Assembly (NCBI RefSeq): GCF_001592945.1 | Contig: NZ_LRPB01000023.1 | Span: 310,001 to 374,000 of the forward strand | DNA from: Roseivirga seohaensis | GTDB taxonomy: Bacteria > Bacteroidota > Bacteroidia > Cytophagales > Cyclobacteriaceae | Length of the DNA: 64,000 nt | Direction of reading: 5' to 3' | Shown: positions 35,208 to 43,441 of the stretch, piece after piece | Position numbering within the stretch: the first letter of the stretch is position 1 | Layout: each line of letters starts with the position of its first letter | Program-made: the position numbers and the translations under genes | The notes under the pieces: model-generated | What the model was told of the DNA's origin: nothing | What the model saw: only the letters and a program-made list of their open reading frames with translations | The model's database searches: none

Positions 35208-36797
35208 ATGAAAAACCGAAGCACAAAAACTCGAAGTATTATTATGGGAATGGTCGTTGCCCTGTGGGCAATGCTTTCCATGGCCAATGATCTTTCCGCC
35301 CGACAGATTACTATTTCAACCTCTAGGTCAAATTCCAACTCCACAAGCATTTCTCAAAAAAATGGCACCTATCGCTATTCTAGCAAGCAAGGCAGCAATG
35401 GTATTGAAATAGAATATGAAGGCGACATCGCATTTACCGATGATGACAAAGCCATCAAATCAATTTCAAGAGGTGGTTACATCAAAATAAGAAAAACCTC
35501 TTTTGGAGAAAGAAGAGAGCTATTGGCCGAAGGAAATGCTGATGGAACCATTGACTATCAGTTTTACGAAGGTAGAAGAAGAGCCGACTTTGATGCCGCT
35601 GCCCAAAAATGGTTAGCCGATGTACTGCTCGAAGCCATTCGCGCTACGGGCATTGGAGCCGAAAGCAGAACCCAAAGAATTTACGCCAAAGGTGGTCTTG
35701 ATGCGGTTTTAAAAGAAACGAACGAAATCAAAAGCGACCACGTAAGCCAAATGTACCTTAAAGCGGTGCTCGGCAAACAAAACCTGAGTAATAAAGAGCT
35801 AGTGAAAATAGCGGCTTATGTGCCTGCTAACCTAAGTTCTGACCATTACATTACTGAAGTTTTTAAGGATTACAGCACGCTCTTTTTAAAGAACAACGAA
35901 ACCACAGAGGCTTTTTTAAACGCCATTGGTCGAATGGATTCCGACCATTATATAAGCACTATTTTAATGCGTGCTTTGAAAGAAGATTTGAGCGATGCCA
36001 TGATTTCTAAAGTATTAGATGCTGCAGAAAGAATGGACTCCGACCATTACAAAACTGAGGTGATCAAAAAAGTAATGGATAGAAAAGAGCTTTCGAGCAG
36101 CGCGGTAAATAGAATCGTGAAAGCTACTTCAGATATTGACTCTGATCATTATTCTACTTTGATTTTACGCGAAGCCCTTGACAGACCAAACCTAACAGAT
36201 GAAGCTTTTGAAAGCCTGATGGAGGCCATTTCAAATATTGATTCCGATCATTATGTAACCGAAACCATGCGTGGTCTTTTAAGACAGAGCAATCCTTCTG
36301 ACAGAGTTGTAGAAGCCGTAATAAAAAGAGTGGGGCGAATGGATTCAGACCACTACAGAACATTGGTGATCAATGATTTGATGAAGAATCAGCAGATTTC
36401 TAAAAAATACTTCAATGACTTATTGGTAACCGTTAATGATGTTGACTCCGACAATTACGCTGCCCAAATATTGAAAAGTGTATTGCGCGAGCAAGAACTT
36501 TCAGACGAAAACTATGATAAGGTGTTGAGCAGAGTAGCCAACATTGATTCGGATTTCTATAAAGTTAACATATTACAAGATGTACTTAAAGCTAGAAATT
36601 TGAACAAAACGCACATGATCAGCATCTTGAAAACGGTGTCCAGCATTGGGTCAGACTACTACAAATCTGAAGTATTAAAAGGCGCTTGCAGTTCGGTAAG
36701 TGGTGCTGACGCTGAAGTAAAAGACTTGTTTAGATCGGTAGCTAAAACCATTAAGTCAGACACGTATTACGGCAAAGTGGCCCGTTGTATCGACTAA
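35208..36797 (+). CDS. Exported protein with about eleven SDHY helical repeats
   Basis: A 529-residue protein from the ATG at 35208; signal-like segment IIMGMVVALWAMLSMANDLSA. After a beta-rich domain (about 28-150) there are about eleven repeats of roughly 33-36 residues, each opening with a variant of DSDHYxTxxL (SDHVSQM, SSDHYITE, MDSDHYIST, MDSDHYKTE, IDSDHYSTL, IDSDHYVTE, MDSDHYRTL, VDSDNYAAQ, IDSDFYKVN, IGSDYYKSE, IKSDTYYGK). The helical pairs resemble an alpha-solenoid (HEAT-like). Such a solenoid usually binds proteins or other ligands. I do not recognise the family. Confidence 0.8.
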   Translation: MKNRSTKTRSIIMGMVVALWAMLSMANDLSARQITISTSRSNSNSTSISQKNGTYRYSSKQGSNGIEIEYEGDIAFTDDDKAIKSISRGGYIKIRKTSFGERRELLAEGNADGTIDYQFYEGRRRADFDAAAQKWLADVLLEAIRATGIGAESRTQRIYAKGGLDAVLKETNEIKSDHVSQMYLKAVLGKQNLSNKELVKIAAYVPANLSSDHYITEVFKDYSTLFLKNNETTEAFLNAIGRMDSDHYISTILMRALKEDLSDAMISKVLDAAERMDSDHYKTEVIKKVMDRKELSSSAVNRIVKATSDIDSDHYSTLILREALDRPNLTDEAFESLMEAISNIDSDHYVTETMRGLLRQSNPSDRVVEAVIKRVGRMDSDHYRTLVINDLMKNQQISKKYFNDLLVTVNDVDSDNYAAQILKSVLREQELSDENYDKVLSRVANIDSDFYKVNILQDVLKARNLNKTHMISILKTVSSIGSDYYKSEVLKGACSSVSGADAEVKDLFRSVAKTIKSDTYYGKVARCID

Positions 36798-36809
36798 GAT
36801 TTTCTGTCC

Positions 36810-36879
36810 AAAAGAGAGGGAAGTGAAAATATGGCTTTCGAATATATTTCGATAGACCGTTATTTTGCCCCTCTCTTTT
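36810..36879 (+). terminator. Long hairpin terminator of the SDHY-repeat gene
   Basis: AAAAGAGAGGG (36810-36820) pairs with CCCTCTCTTTT (36869-36879), followed by TC. The loop is 48 nt, longer than usual, so the efficiency is uncertain. Confidence 0.5.
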
Positions 36880-36910
36880 TCTTAAATTTCTATCCAACCA
36901 ACTTTAATGT

Positions 36911-37942
36911 ATGCCCAAGCTTATCAGGCTTGTACTTTTTACCATCATTGGAATTCTATTTCTAGAATACCTTTATTATAGCGAATACGATTTATTACCC
37001 AATGTATATAAAGAGGCTCCGCTATATATATTTACTATTGTTACCAGTATTATCTCTGGTTGGCTTATTAGCAGCATCAACCTAAAACTGAATGAGAAAT
37101 TACCTTGGCGCAAAAGTATCATGCAGCGATTTATCGCTGGTTTGGCCTTCGATTTTCTAGCCCTCGCCATTGTACTTTTAACTTTAAACTGGCTGGCTGG
37201 TGTTTCAGGAATAATTGATTTTCACTTGTTCGAGGCAGCGCTCACCGAAAGCCAGCTTGAAGTAAAAGTGATTATCCTAAGCTTTATTCTGCTGTTTATT
37301 GTAACACTGGTAGAGTTCAATACTTATTCCTACAGCGAATTTTCTGTGGGTCAAATTCGAAGATTAAGGTCGGAACGAAAACAGCTTGAATTTCAGTTTG
37401 AGGCCCTTAAAAGCCAGCTCAGTCCGCATTATTTGTTCAATAGTATGAACACCATTTCATCGCTCATTTATCGCGATTCTCAAATTGCAGAGAACTTTAT
37501 TCGCAACCTGGCAGAAACCTTCAACTATGTTTTGAATACCAAAAATGTAAAACTGGTCAGCTTAAAAGAAGAAATTGAAGCCCTGAAAGACTTTAATTAT
37601 TTGTTGGGTATCCGCTATGGTAATGCGCTCGATTTGAAAATTGAAATCGATGATGCTACGCTTTCTTTCCCAATACCGCCTTTAAGCCTTCAGCTTTTGG
37701 TAGAAAATGCGGTAAAACACAATGTGATTTCTGATGACGAACCGCTGAGGATCAATATTCGAAATGACGAGCATCACCTTATTGTTTTGAACAACAAAAC
37801 CGAAGCGCCTACCAAAACCAGTTCACATAAAGTGGGCCTCGACAATATTAAGAAGCGATATGCCTTTTTTACCGTGCGCGAAGTGGAGGTGAAAGATGAA
37901 GATTATTTTGAAGTGAAACTGCCGATTCTAAAAGATTCATGA
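36911..37942 (+). CDS. LytS-family sensor histidine kinase
   Basis: A 343-residue membrane kinase. Four hydrophobic segments fill residues 1-135. The His_kinase (LytS/YehU) domain has ALKSQLSPHYLFNSMNT with H173, N-box QLLVENAVKHN (261-271) and G-box KVGLDNIKKRY. It is the active kinase of the operon: next come a degenerate kinase and a LytTR regulator, with 4-bp overlaps. The stimulus is unknown; such Bacteroidota systems sense envelope or metabolic cues. Confidence 0.92.
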   Translation: MPKLIRLVLFTIIGILFLEYLYYSEYDLLPNVYKEAPLYIFTIVTSIISGWLISSINLKLNEKLPWRKSIMQRFIAGLAFDFLALAIVLLTLNWLAGVSGIIDFHLFEAALTESQLEVKVIILSFILLFIVTLVEFNTYSYSEFSVGQIRRLRSERKQLEFQFEALKSQLSPHYLFNSMNTISSLIYRDSQIAENFIRNLAETFNYVLNTKNVKLVSLKEEIEALKDFNYLLGIRYGNALDLKIEIDDATLSFPIPPLSLQLLVENAVKHNVISDDEPLRINIRNDEHHLIVLNNKTEAPTKTSSHKVGLDNIKKRYAFFTVREVEVKDEDYFEVKLPILKDS

Positions 37943-38994
37943 AAAAGAACCTACTAGATCAGCCGCTTTTTCGCATTACCGTGCCCCCCATTTACGGGCT
38001 CATGATGTATTTTCTGATTCTGTTGCTCAACAACGACCTCAGCCAAATTACAGATACGGTTCTTACTCAAGAGCTACTACTTTGCGTAGTCCTTGCATTT
38101 CTTACTTCCGAATCGCTGCGGCTTACCATTGTGCTCTTCGAGAAAAAAGTGGGGCATGAATTAAGGAGAACGGGCAATATCACCTTGCTCTTCTTTACTT
38201 CATTACTGATTTCAGCAGCCATCATCTTTGCTGCGGTGTATTATTACTTTTCTGAAATTGAAGGCAACTCTTACTTTGTTCTTTTTAAATCGAACTTGAT
38301 TAAACTTGTTTCCATTTACTCCATTAGCGGCCTGCTGTACACGCTTTTCTACCTGAGCATTTATTTCCTTTCCGTAAAAAACGAAACAGAGATAAAGCGC
38401 GAAGATTTGAAGCGCCAAAACCTAGAACATCAGCTCGAAATCTTCAATAATGAAATTAACCCAAGTCTGCTTTTCCAAAGTTTGGAAACGCTTATTTCGC
38501 TGGTGCATCATAATATAGACGCTGCTGAAGATTTTGTGGACAGGCTGTCGTTGGTCTATCGCTATATTTTAGATAACCGAAAAAAGGAATTGGTAAAAGT
38601 GGAAGATGAGCTTCAGGCCACCAAAAACCTGTTCCTCCTTTTCAAAGAAAAGTATCCTGAGCAGATCAGCTTAACTATTGCCCCGTGGGCTGGAGAAAAA
38701 GGAAAGTTACTGGTGCCGAATTCATTGCCAATGTTGCTAGACTGTGTGGTCAACAGTACCATCATTTCTAGCTACCAACCTTTAAATATTCGAATTAGTT
38801 TTGATGAAGAAGGTTACCTGGTAATGCAATACCAAGAAAATGATAAATTGAGTTTGGATGCGATGATTAAGAAAAGGCATAAAAACCTGCATCAGGCCTT
38901 TGCCTATTTTTCAGACAAACCCGTAATCCAAATCAAGGCCTATGGTGACGCCTTTATAAAACTGCCATTGCTCGAATTGAAAGAAGAACTATGA
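37939..38994 (+). CDS. Degenerate LytS-like pseudokinase
   Basis: A 351-residue paralogue of the LytS family with the same plan (membrane segments to about residue 145, coiled linker, His_kinase-like region). The phospho-accepting histidine is replaced by serine: NEINPSLLFQSLETL has S176 where PHFLFN is expected. The N-box is also altered (LLDCVVNSTI instead of LVENAVKHN) and the G-box is not recognisable. It is therefore probably not a kinase but a regulatory partner of the intact kinase upstream. It overlaps both neighbours by 4 bases. Confidence 0.85.
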   Translation: MKKNLLDQPLFRITVPPIYGLMMYFLILLLNNDLSQITDTVLTQELLLCVVLAFLTSESLRLTIVLFEKKVGHELRRTGNITLLFFTSLLISAAIIFAAVYYYFSEIEGNSYFVLFKSNLIKLVSIYSISGLLYTLFYLSIYFLSVKNETEIKREDLKRQNLEHQLEIFNNEINPSLLFQSLETLISLVHHNIDAAEDFVDRLSLVYRYILDNRKKELVKVEDELQATKNLFLLFKEKYPEQISLTIAPWAGEKGKLLVPNSLPMLLDCVVNSTIISSYQPLNIRISFDEEGYLVMQYQENDKLSLDAMIKKRHKNLHQAFAYFSDKPVIQIKAYGDAFIKLPLLELKEEL

Positions 38995-39770
38995 AGGTAT
39001 TTATTATAGAAGATGAAATTCCGGCAGCCGAAAAGATTCAACGCTATTTAAAGCGCTATGATGAAAACATAGAAATCTTGGGTCAGGCCATGAACGTGAA
39101 GCAAGCCGTAACTTGGCTTGATGAAAATCATGATGTAGACCTGCTGCTGATGGACATTCAATTGACAGACGGACTCAGCTTTGATATTTTCAAGTCCGTT
39201 AAAATTGACATTCCCGTGATTTTCACCACGGCTTATAATGAATACGCCATCGAAGCTTTTAAGGCCAACGGTATAGACTACCTCCTCAAGCCTGTTACTT
39301 TCGATGCCCTTTCTGAAAGTTTGGACAAATTCAAAAACCTTAAAAACCGCCTTTCAGAACAAGGAAAAGTGGAAACAGAATCAGTCATTGATTTACAAGC
39401 GGCCCTGCAAATGCTGAGTAAGCGCGAATACAAAACGCGTTTTATGGTGAAGATTGGGGAGCACATTCGCTCTGTCACCACCGATACCATTCACCTGTTT
39501 TATGCCGAAGGACGAAATGCTTACATCGTTACCGAAGAAGGCAAACGCCTGATTATAGACTACAAGTTGGAAACGCTGGAAGAAATGCTCGACCCCAAAA
39601 AGTTCTTCCGAGTAAACCGTAGTTATATCATCGAAATCAATGCAATTAAAGATGTATTAGTCTACTCTAACAGCCGCCTGAAAATCATTCTTCACCTAAA
39701 TTTCGACCGAGAAATTATCGTTAGTCGTGAAAAGGTAAATGCCTTTAAGGCTTGGTTTGATGGGGAGTGA
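38991..39770 (+). CDS. LytTR-family response regulator
   Basis: A 259-residue regulator. The receiver domain (1-120) has the acidic pair E7/D8 and phospho-acceptor D55 (LLLMDIQL). A LytTR DNA-binding domain fills about 155-255 (RFMVKIGEHIRSVTTDTIHLFYAEGRNAYIVTEEGKRLIIDYKLETLEEM). LytTR proteins bind direct repeats in promoters. It is last in a three-gene operon with one active kinase and one pseudokinase. Confidence 0.93.
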   Translation: MKVFIIEDEIPAAEKIQRYLKRYDENIEILGQAMNVKQAVTWLDENHDVDLLLMDIQLTDGLSFDIFKSVKIDIPVIFTTAYNEYAIEAFKANGIDYLLKPVTFDALSESLDKFKNLKNRLSEQGKVETESVIDLQAALQMLSKREYKTRFMVKIGEHIRSVTTDTIHLFYAEGRNAYIVTEEGKRLIIDYKLETLEEMLDPKKFFRVNRSYIIEINAIKDVLVYSNSRLKIILHLNFDREIIVSREKVNAFKAWFDGE

Positions 39771-39811
39771 TTGGTCATTGGTTGATTAGTCATTGGTCAT
39801 TAGAGAGACTC

Positions 39812-39870
39812 ATTTGCCCTAACTTTACAACAAGAAATACGAAAATTTGCCCTAACTTTACGACAAGAAA
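39812..39870. repeat. 26-bp direct repeat, two copies
   Basis: ATTTGCCCTAACTTTACAAC (then AAGAAA) at 39812-39837 recurs at 39845-39870 with one mismatch, period 33. It lies between the LytTR gene and the third DUF4221-like gene. LytTR regulators bind direct repeats, so this might be an operator pair; that is only inferred. Confidence 0.7.
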
Positions 39871-40028
39871 GATCATAACTCTTTGTTAATACGAGAGTTA
39901 ACCAACCCTTCCTTTTTCCCATCAATTTCTGAAATACAACATCACATTTAGGGTCTACTTTGTGAGGAAATTTGGTTGTTCAGCAGTACCCCATTTCATT
40001 TTCAGCCAAAGTATTACTATTTTGGTTT

Positions 40029-41159
40029 ATGAAATTTTTTGGAATAAGTAATAGGATTAAAATTTTTTCACTGGCCTTCTGTATCATATCCCTCTCTCTT
40101 CAGTCTCAGTCAGCGAGGCAGATAGTTTACGGAGACGACTTTGTTTTCAATTTGGATTACGAAACCTCCTTTGAGGCATTCGGCCCTGTGAGGTATAAAG
40201 ATTATTTTGCTTTCTACAATCCTGTAAATTTTAGCATAAAGCTATTTGACCAAGAGTCGTTAAGTGTAGCTAGTACCATTAATATTGCACAAGAGGGGCC
40301 AAAAAGCATGTATCAATCTACAGGCTTAATGGCAGATGAAGATGATATTTATGTTTTCAGTTATTATAAACAATCTGCCCATGCTGTAAATGAAAAAGGC
40401 AGGGAAAGTTTCAAGTATGTATTTAAGCAAGAGGAAAACACATTTGGAGCTTATTTGGCAACTGGAACTACTGTAGCTTCTGCAAATAATGAATTTATCT
40501 ATGTGCCTATCTTAGCGGGCCACGATATTAAGACAATGCTTGCTGACTATAGATTCCCCTCAATTGTCAGAATCAATAAATCAGATTCATCAGTTTCCAC
40601 ATTTTTAAACTACCCTAAAAATTATAAAAACATGATTTCTGGAGGTCTTCAAGGATTTATATCTCCAACATTAAACTCCAAAACAGAATCACTCGTTGTT
40701 AGCTACCCTTTAAGTCACACTGTTTTCGAGCTTACTAAAAATGGGATCATAAAAGAACATCCTATGAAGTCATCGGCAATTGATGATTTTGATGGTCATT
40801 ATTATAAATCACAGTCAGATATAAAACACGAAAAATCAAGAGCAAAATATCTAGAGAACCCTTCTTTTTCCAGGCTTCATTACGATGCATATTCCGACAC
40901 TTACTGGCGCTTTGTCAACTTACCGCTAACCTACTCTCAAATGAATCAAAAAGAGGTTATTGAAGCCAAAGCTAGAAACTACAAAGTAGTGGTATTCGAT
41001 GCTAACTTTAGGAAAATAGCTGAAAGTGATATTTTGGAGGATGTCAACCTCACCCTTTCAGCACCTCTTGTTTTCTCCACAGAAAAAGGAATTCACATCT
41101 ACGCTAAAAGTCAAGAGAACGAAGAAGAGATGAGGTTTAAAACGCTGAAGATCAAGTAA
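40029..41159 (+). CDS. DUF4221-like exported protein, third paralogue
   Basis: A 376-residue protein from the ATG at 40029. The signal region KIFSLAFCIISLSLQSQSA has no lipobox, unlike the two tandem paralogues. The body shares the DUF4221-like pattern (DYETSFEAFGPVRYKDYFAFYNPVNFSIKLFDQESL, ...QEGPKSM, C-terminal NEEEMRFKTLKIK). Function unknown; likely envelope beta-propeller. Confidence 0.7.
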   Translation: MKFFGISNRIKIFSLAFCIISLSLQSQSARQIVYGDDFVFNLDYETSFEAFGPVRYKDYFAFYNPVNFSIKLFDQESLSVASTINIAQEGPKSMYQSTGLMADEDDIYVFSYYKQSAHAVNEKGRESFKYVFKQEENTFGAYLATGTTVASANNEFIYVPILAGHDIKTMLADYRFPSIVRINKSDSSVSTFLNYPKNYKNMISGGLQGFISPTLNSKTESLVVSYPLSHTVFELTKNGIIKEHPMKSSAIDDFDGHYYKSQSDIKHEKSRAKYLENPSFSRLHYDAYSDTYWRFVNLPLTYSQMNQKEVIEAKARNYKVVVFDANFRKIAESDILEDVNLTLSAPLVFSTEKGIHIYAKSQENEEEMRFKTLKIK

Positions 41160-41232
41160 ACCAATTCAAAATATATAAGTGGTTACCTTTTTTTAGTGAA
41201 TCGAAGTAATTTTGCTTAAGCAACCATTTTTT

Positions 41233-43386
41233 ATGTTGAAAACTCTTTTTTACTCGGTCATTGCGTTCGTTGTTCTATTTAAATTTCAGGCAAACGCTCA
41301 AATTAAGTCGGTCTATGTAGAAACACCCCCAAAAATAGATGGGGTTTTAGATGAAGACATTTGGAAAAATAGCCCTAATGTAACTGGCTATAAAACCTTT
41401 GTACCAGATTTTGGAAAGGACATGCCTTTTCAAACCATCGCTTATATGGCACATGACGATGAAAACTTATACTTCGCCTTTAAGTGTTTTGACGACCCCA
41501 AACTGATAAAAACATCGATTGCAGCACGCGATAAAATTTCGGCCGATGATTGGATTTGCATCAACCTCGACTCATTTAACAGTGCCCAATCTCTTTATGG
41601 CTTGTATGTAAACCCAAATGGTATTCAAATGGATACGCGATTTGCCGCAGGTAATGAGGATGTTGGTCTAGATTTGATTTGGTACAGCGCGGCTAAAATA
41701 GTGGATGATGGCTACGTGGTAGAAGCCAAAATTCCTTTTAAAAGTATTCGCTATACTGTTAAGGACGGCCAGGTAGAAATGGGTGTAATTTTCGAACGAA
41801 GGATTAGCCGTTTTTCTATTCAGGGCACTTTTCCGGCACTAGACCCAAAACAAGGCTTTGCTTTTCTTACCCAAATGATGCCGATACAATATGATAGGGT
41901 AAAGAAACCCAAATTAGTGGAGATATTGCCTGCTGTTACTTACGCCATCAATAAAGAACATATAAACGGAGCATACAAAAAGGAGTATAATTTTGAACCC
42001 AGCCTAACGGCCAAAATCGGTATTACGCCCGAATTGGTTTTTGACGCTACCATCAACCCAGATTTTAGCCAAGTAGAATCTGATGCGCAACAGGTAGAAG
42101 TAAACCAGCGCTTTCCTGTTAATTACCCTGAAAGAAGGCCTTTCTTTTTAGAAGGAAACGAGAACTTCAATTTTGCTGGAACAGGTGGTTTCTCTCCTGT
42201 AAGTTCAGTGGTCAATTCTAGATCAATTGTATCTCCGAAAAGAGCCGCCAAACTGACGGGTAAGATTGGCGATAAAAACATCATTTCTAGCATATACGCA
42301 GTAGACAGAGCGGATGAACATTTACCAGATTTTGCCCAAGATGAAACTGCCGATGTTGGCGTAATGCGCTATATGCGTTCGCTTTCTCAAGACAGCTATG
42401 TGGGCTTAATTGGTACAACTCGTAGAAGAAATGGGGCTTCGAATGATGTATTAGGTTTTGATGGCCAATACCGTTTCAATCAGTCGAACCAAGTGACAGG
42501 TCATTTTTTGAATTCCCGAACCAAACTTACGGAAGACGGCCCTTTGGCTAACAGTATTTCTAGCTCCATTAGTGTTTCTAGAAACACCCGAAATTTTAAT
42601 GGCTCTTTTAGTCTGTTAGATATTGGTGAAGACTTTAGGTCAGAGGTAGGCTATATTACCCGAACAGGAATTAGTCGAGTTACGCTAAGTTTAAACCCAA
42701 AAATATTTCCAAAAGGTGATGGTTTAATCAAACGCATAGATCCGCAACTTTACACCTCGCTCACAAAAGATAAACCCAGCGGACTTAATGAGCATGTGCT
42801 TTACCTTTCATTGGCAGCTACCCTACCCCGAAACACACGTTTGTCTGTTTCTGCAGATCATTCTTCAGAAATTTACTTAGGTCAAGAATTTAAAGACGGA
42901 ACCATTAGCCTACAGGCGAGTTCGCAGATTACAAAGCGCATTTTCTTTAAAACTAGCTACGATTGGGACAACGGAACTTACTACAGAGAATTGGCCCAAG
43001 GGTATGGCAAGCGCATTAGCAACAACCTTACCCTCCAATTGTCCGACAAGTTTAGCGCGCAGTTCACTCACACTTTTAACTCGCTTTATAATTCGGACAC
43101 GGATGTAAAATACTATGATATTCACATTGCTCGTGGACGCGTGGTTTACCAAATGAATAAGTACCTGTTCTTTAGAGGCATTGCCCAATACAATAGCCTT
43201 TCTAAGGTACTTAGCCCTAATTTCTTGGTGTCCTTTACCTACATTCCTGGTACTGTAGTTCATCTGGGATGGGGTTCTGTATATGAAAAAACCCGTTGGG
43301 ATGGCGCCCAGTACGTAAATGATGACCAATACCTACAAAAAGCCAGCGGCTTCTTCTTTAAAGCCAGCTATTTGTGGAGATGGTAG
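41233..43386 (+). CDS. CBM9/DUF5916 outer-membrane protein
   Basis: A 717-residue exported protein from the ATG at 41233 (a TTG further upstream is less likely). The signal peptide MLKTLFYSVIAFVVLFKFQANA ends in ANAQ. Residues about 30-200 resemble a carbohydrate-binding family-9-like domain (PKIDGVLDEDIWKNSP, DENLYFAFKCFD, IPFKSIRY). The remainder matches DUF5916, with alternating amphipathic strands of a beta-barrel ending at a C-terminal aromatic strand (FFFKASYLWRW). It likely sits in the outer membrane and may bind glycans. The ligand is unknown. Confidence 0.85.
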   Translation: MLKTLFYSVIAFVVLFKFQANAQIKSVYVETPPKIDGVLDEDIWKNSPNVTGYKTFVPDFGKDMPFQTIAYMAHDDENLYFAFKCFDDPKLIKTSIAARDKISADDWICINLDSFNSAQSLYGLYVNPNGIQMDTRFAAGNEDVGLDLIWYSAAKIVDDGYVVEAKIPFKSIRYTVKDGQVEMGVIFERRISRFSIQGTFPALDPKQGFAFLTQMMPIQYDRVKKPKLVEILPAVTYAINKEHINGAYKKEYNFEPSLTAKIGITPELVFDATINPDFSQVESDAQQVEVNQRFPVNYPERRPFFLEGNENFNFAGTGGFSPVSSVVNSRSIVSPKRAAKLTGKIGDKNIISSIYAVDRADEHLPDFAQDETADVGVMRYMRSLSQDSYVGLIGTTRRRNGASNDVLGFDGQYRFNQSNQVTGHFLNSRTKLTEDGPLANSISSSISVSRNTRNFNGSFSLLDIGEDFRSEVGYITRTGISRVTLSLNPKIFPKGDGLIKRIDPQLYTSLTKDKPSGLNEHVLYLSLAATLPRNTRLSVSADHSSEIYLGQEFKDGTISLQASSQITKRIFFKTSYDWDNGTYYRELAQGYGKRISNNLTLQLSDKFSAQFTHTFNSLYNSDTDVKYYDIHIARGRVVYQMNKYLFFRGIAQYNSLSKVLSPNFLVSFTYIPGTVVHLGWGSVYEKTRWDGAQYVNDDQYLQKASGFFFKASYLWRW

Positions 43387-43441
43387 ATGGGTGTGTAGTT
43401 AAGAGGGGTTGGTTATTGGTTCTTTCAACATTTGGTAAAAG

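Noticed and set aside
35208-36797. Periodic DSDHY repeats considered as a CRISPR-like or DNA-level repeat array.
   Set aside because: The repetition is at protein level; nucleotide copies vary at synonymous sites and spacers are not unique.
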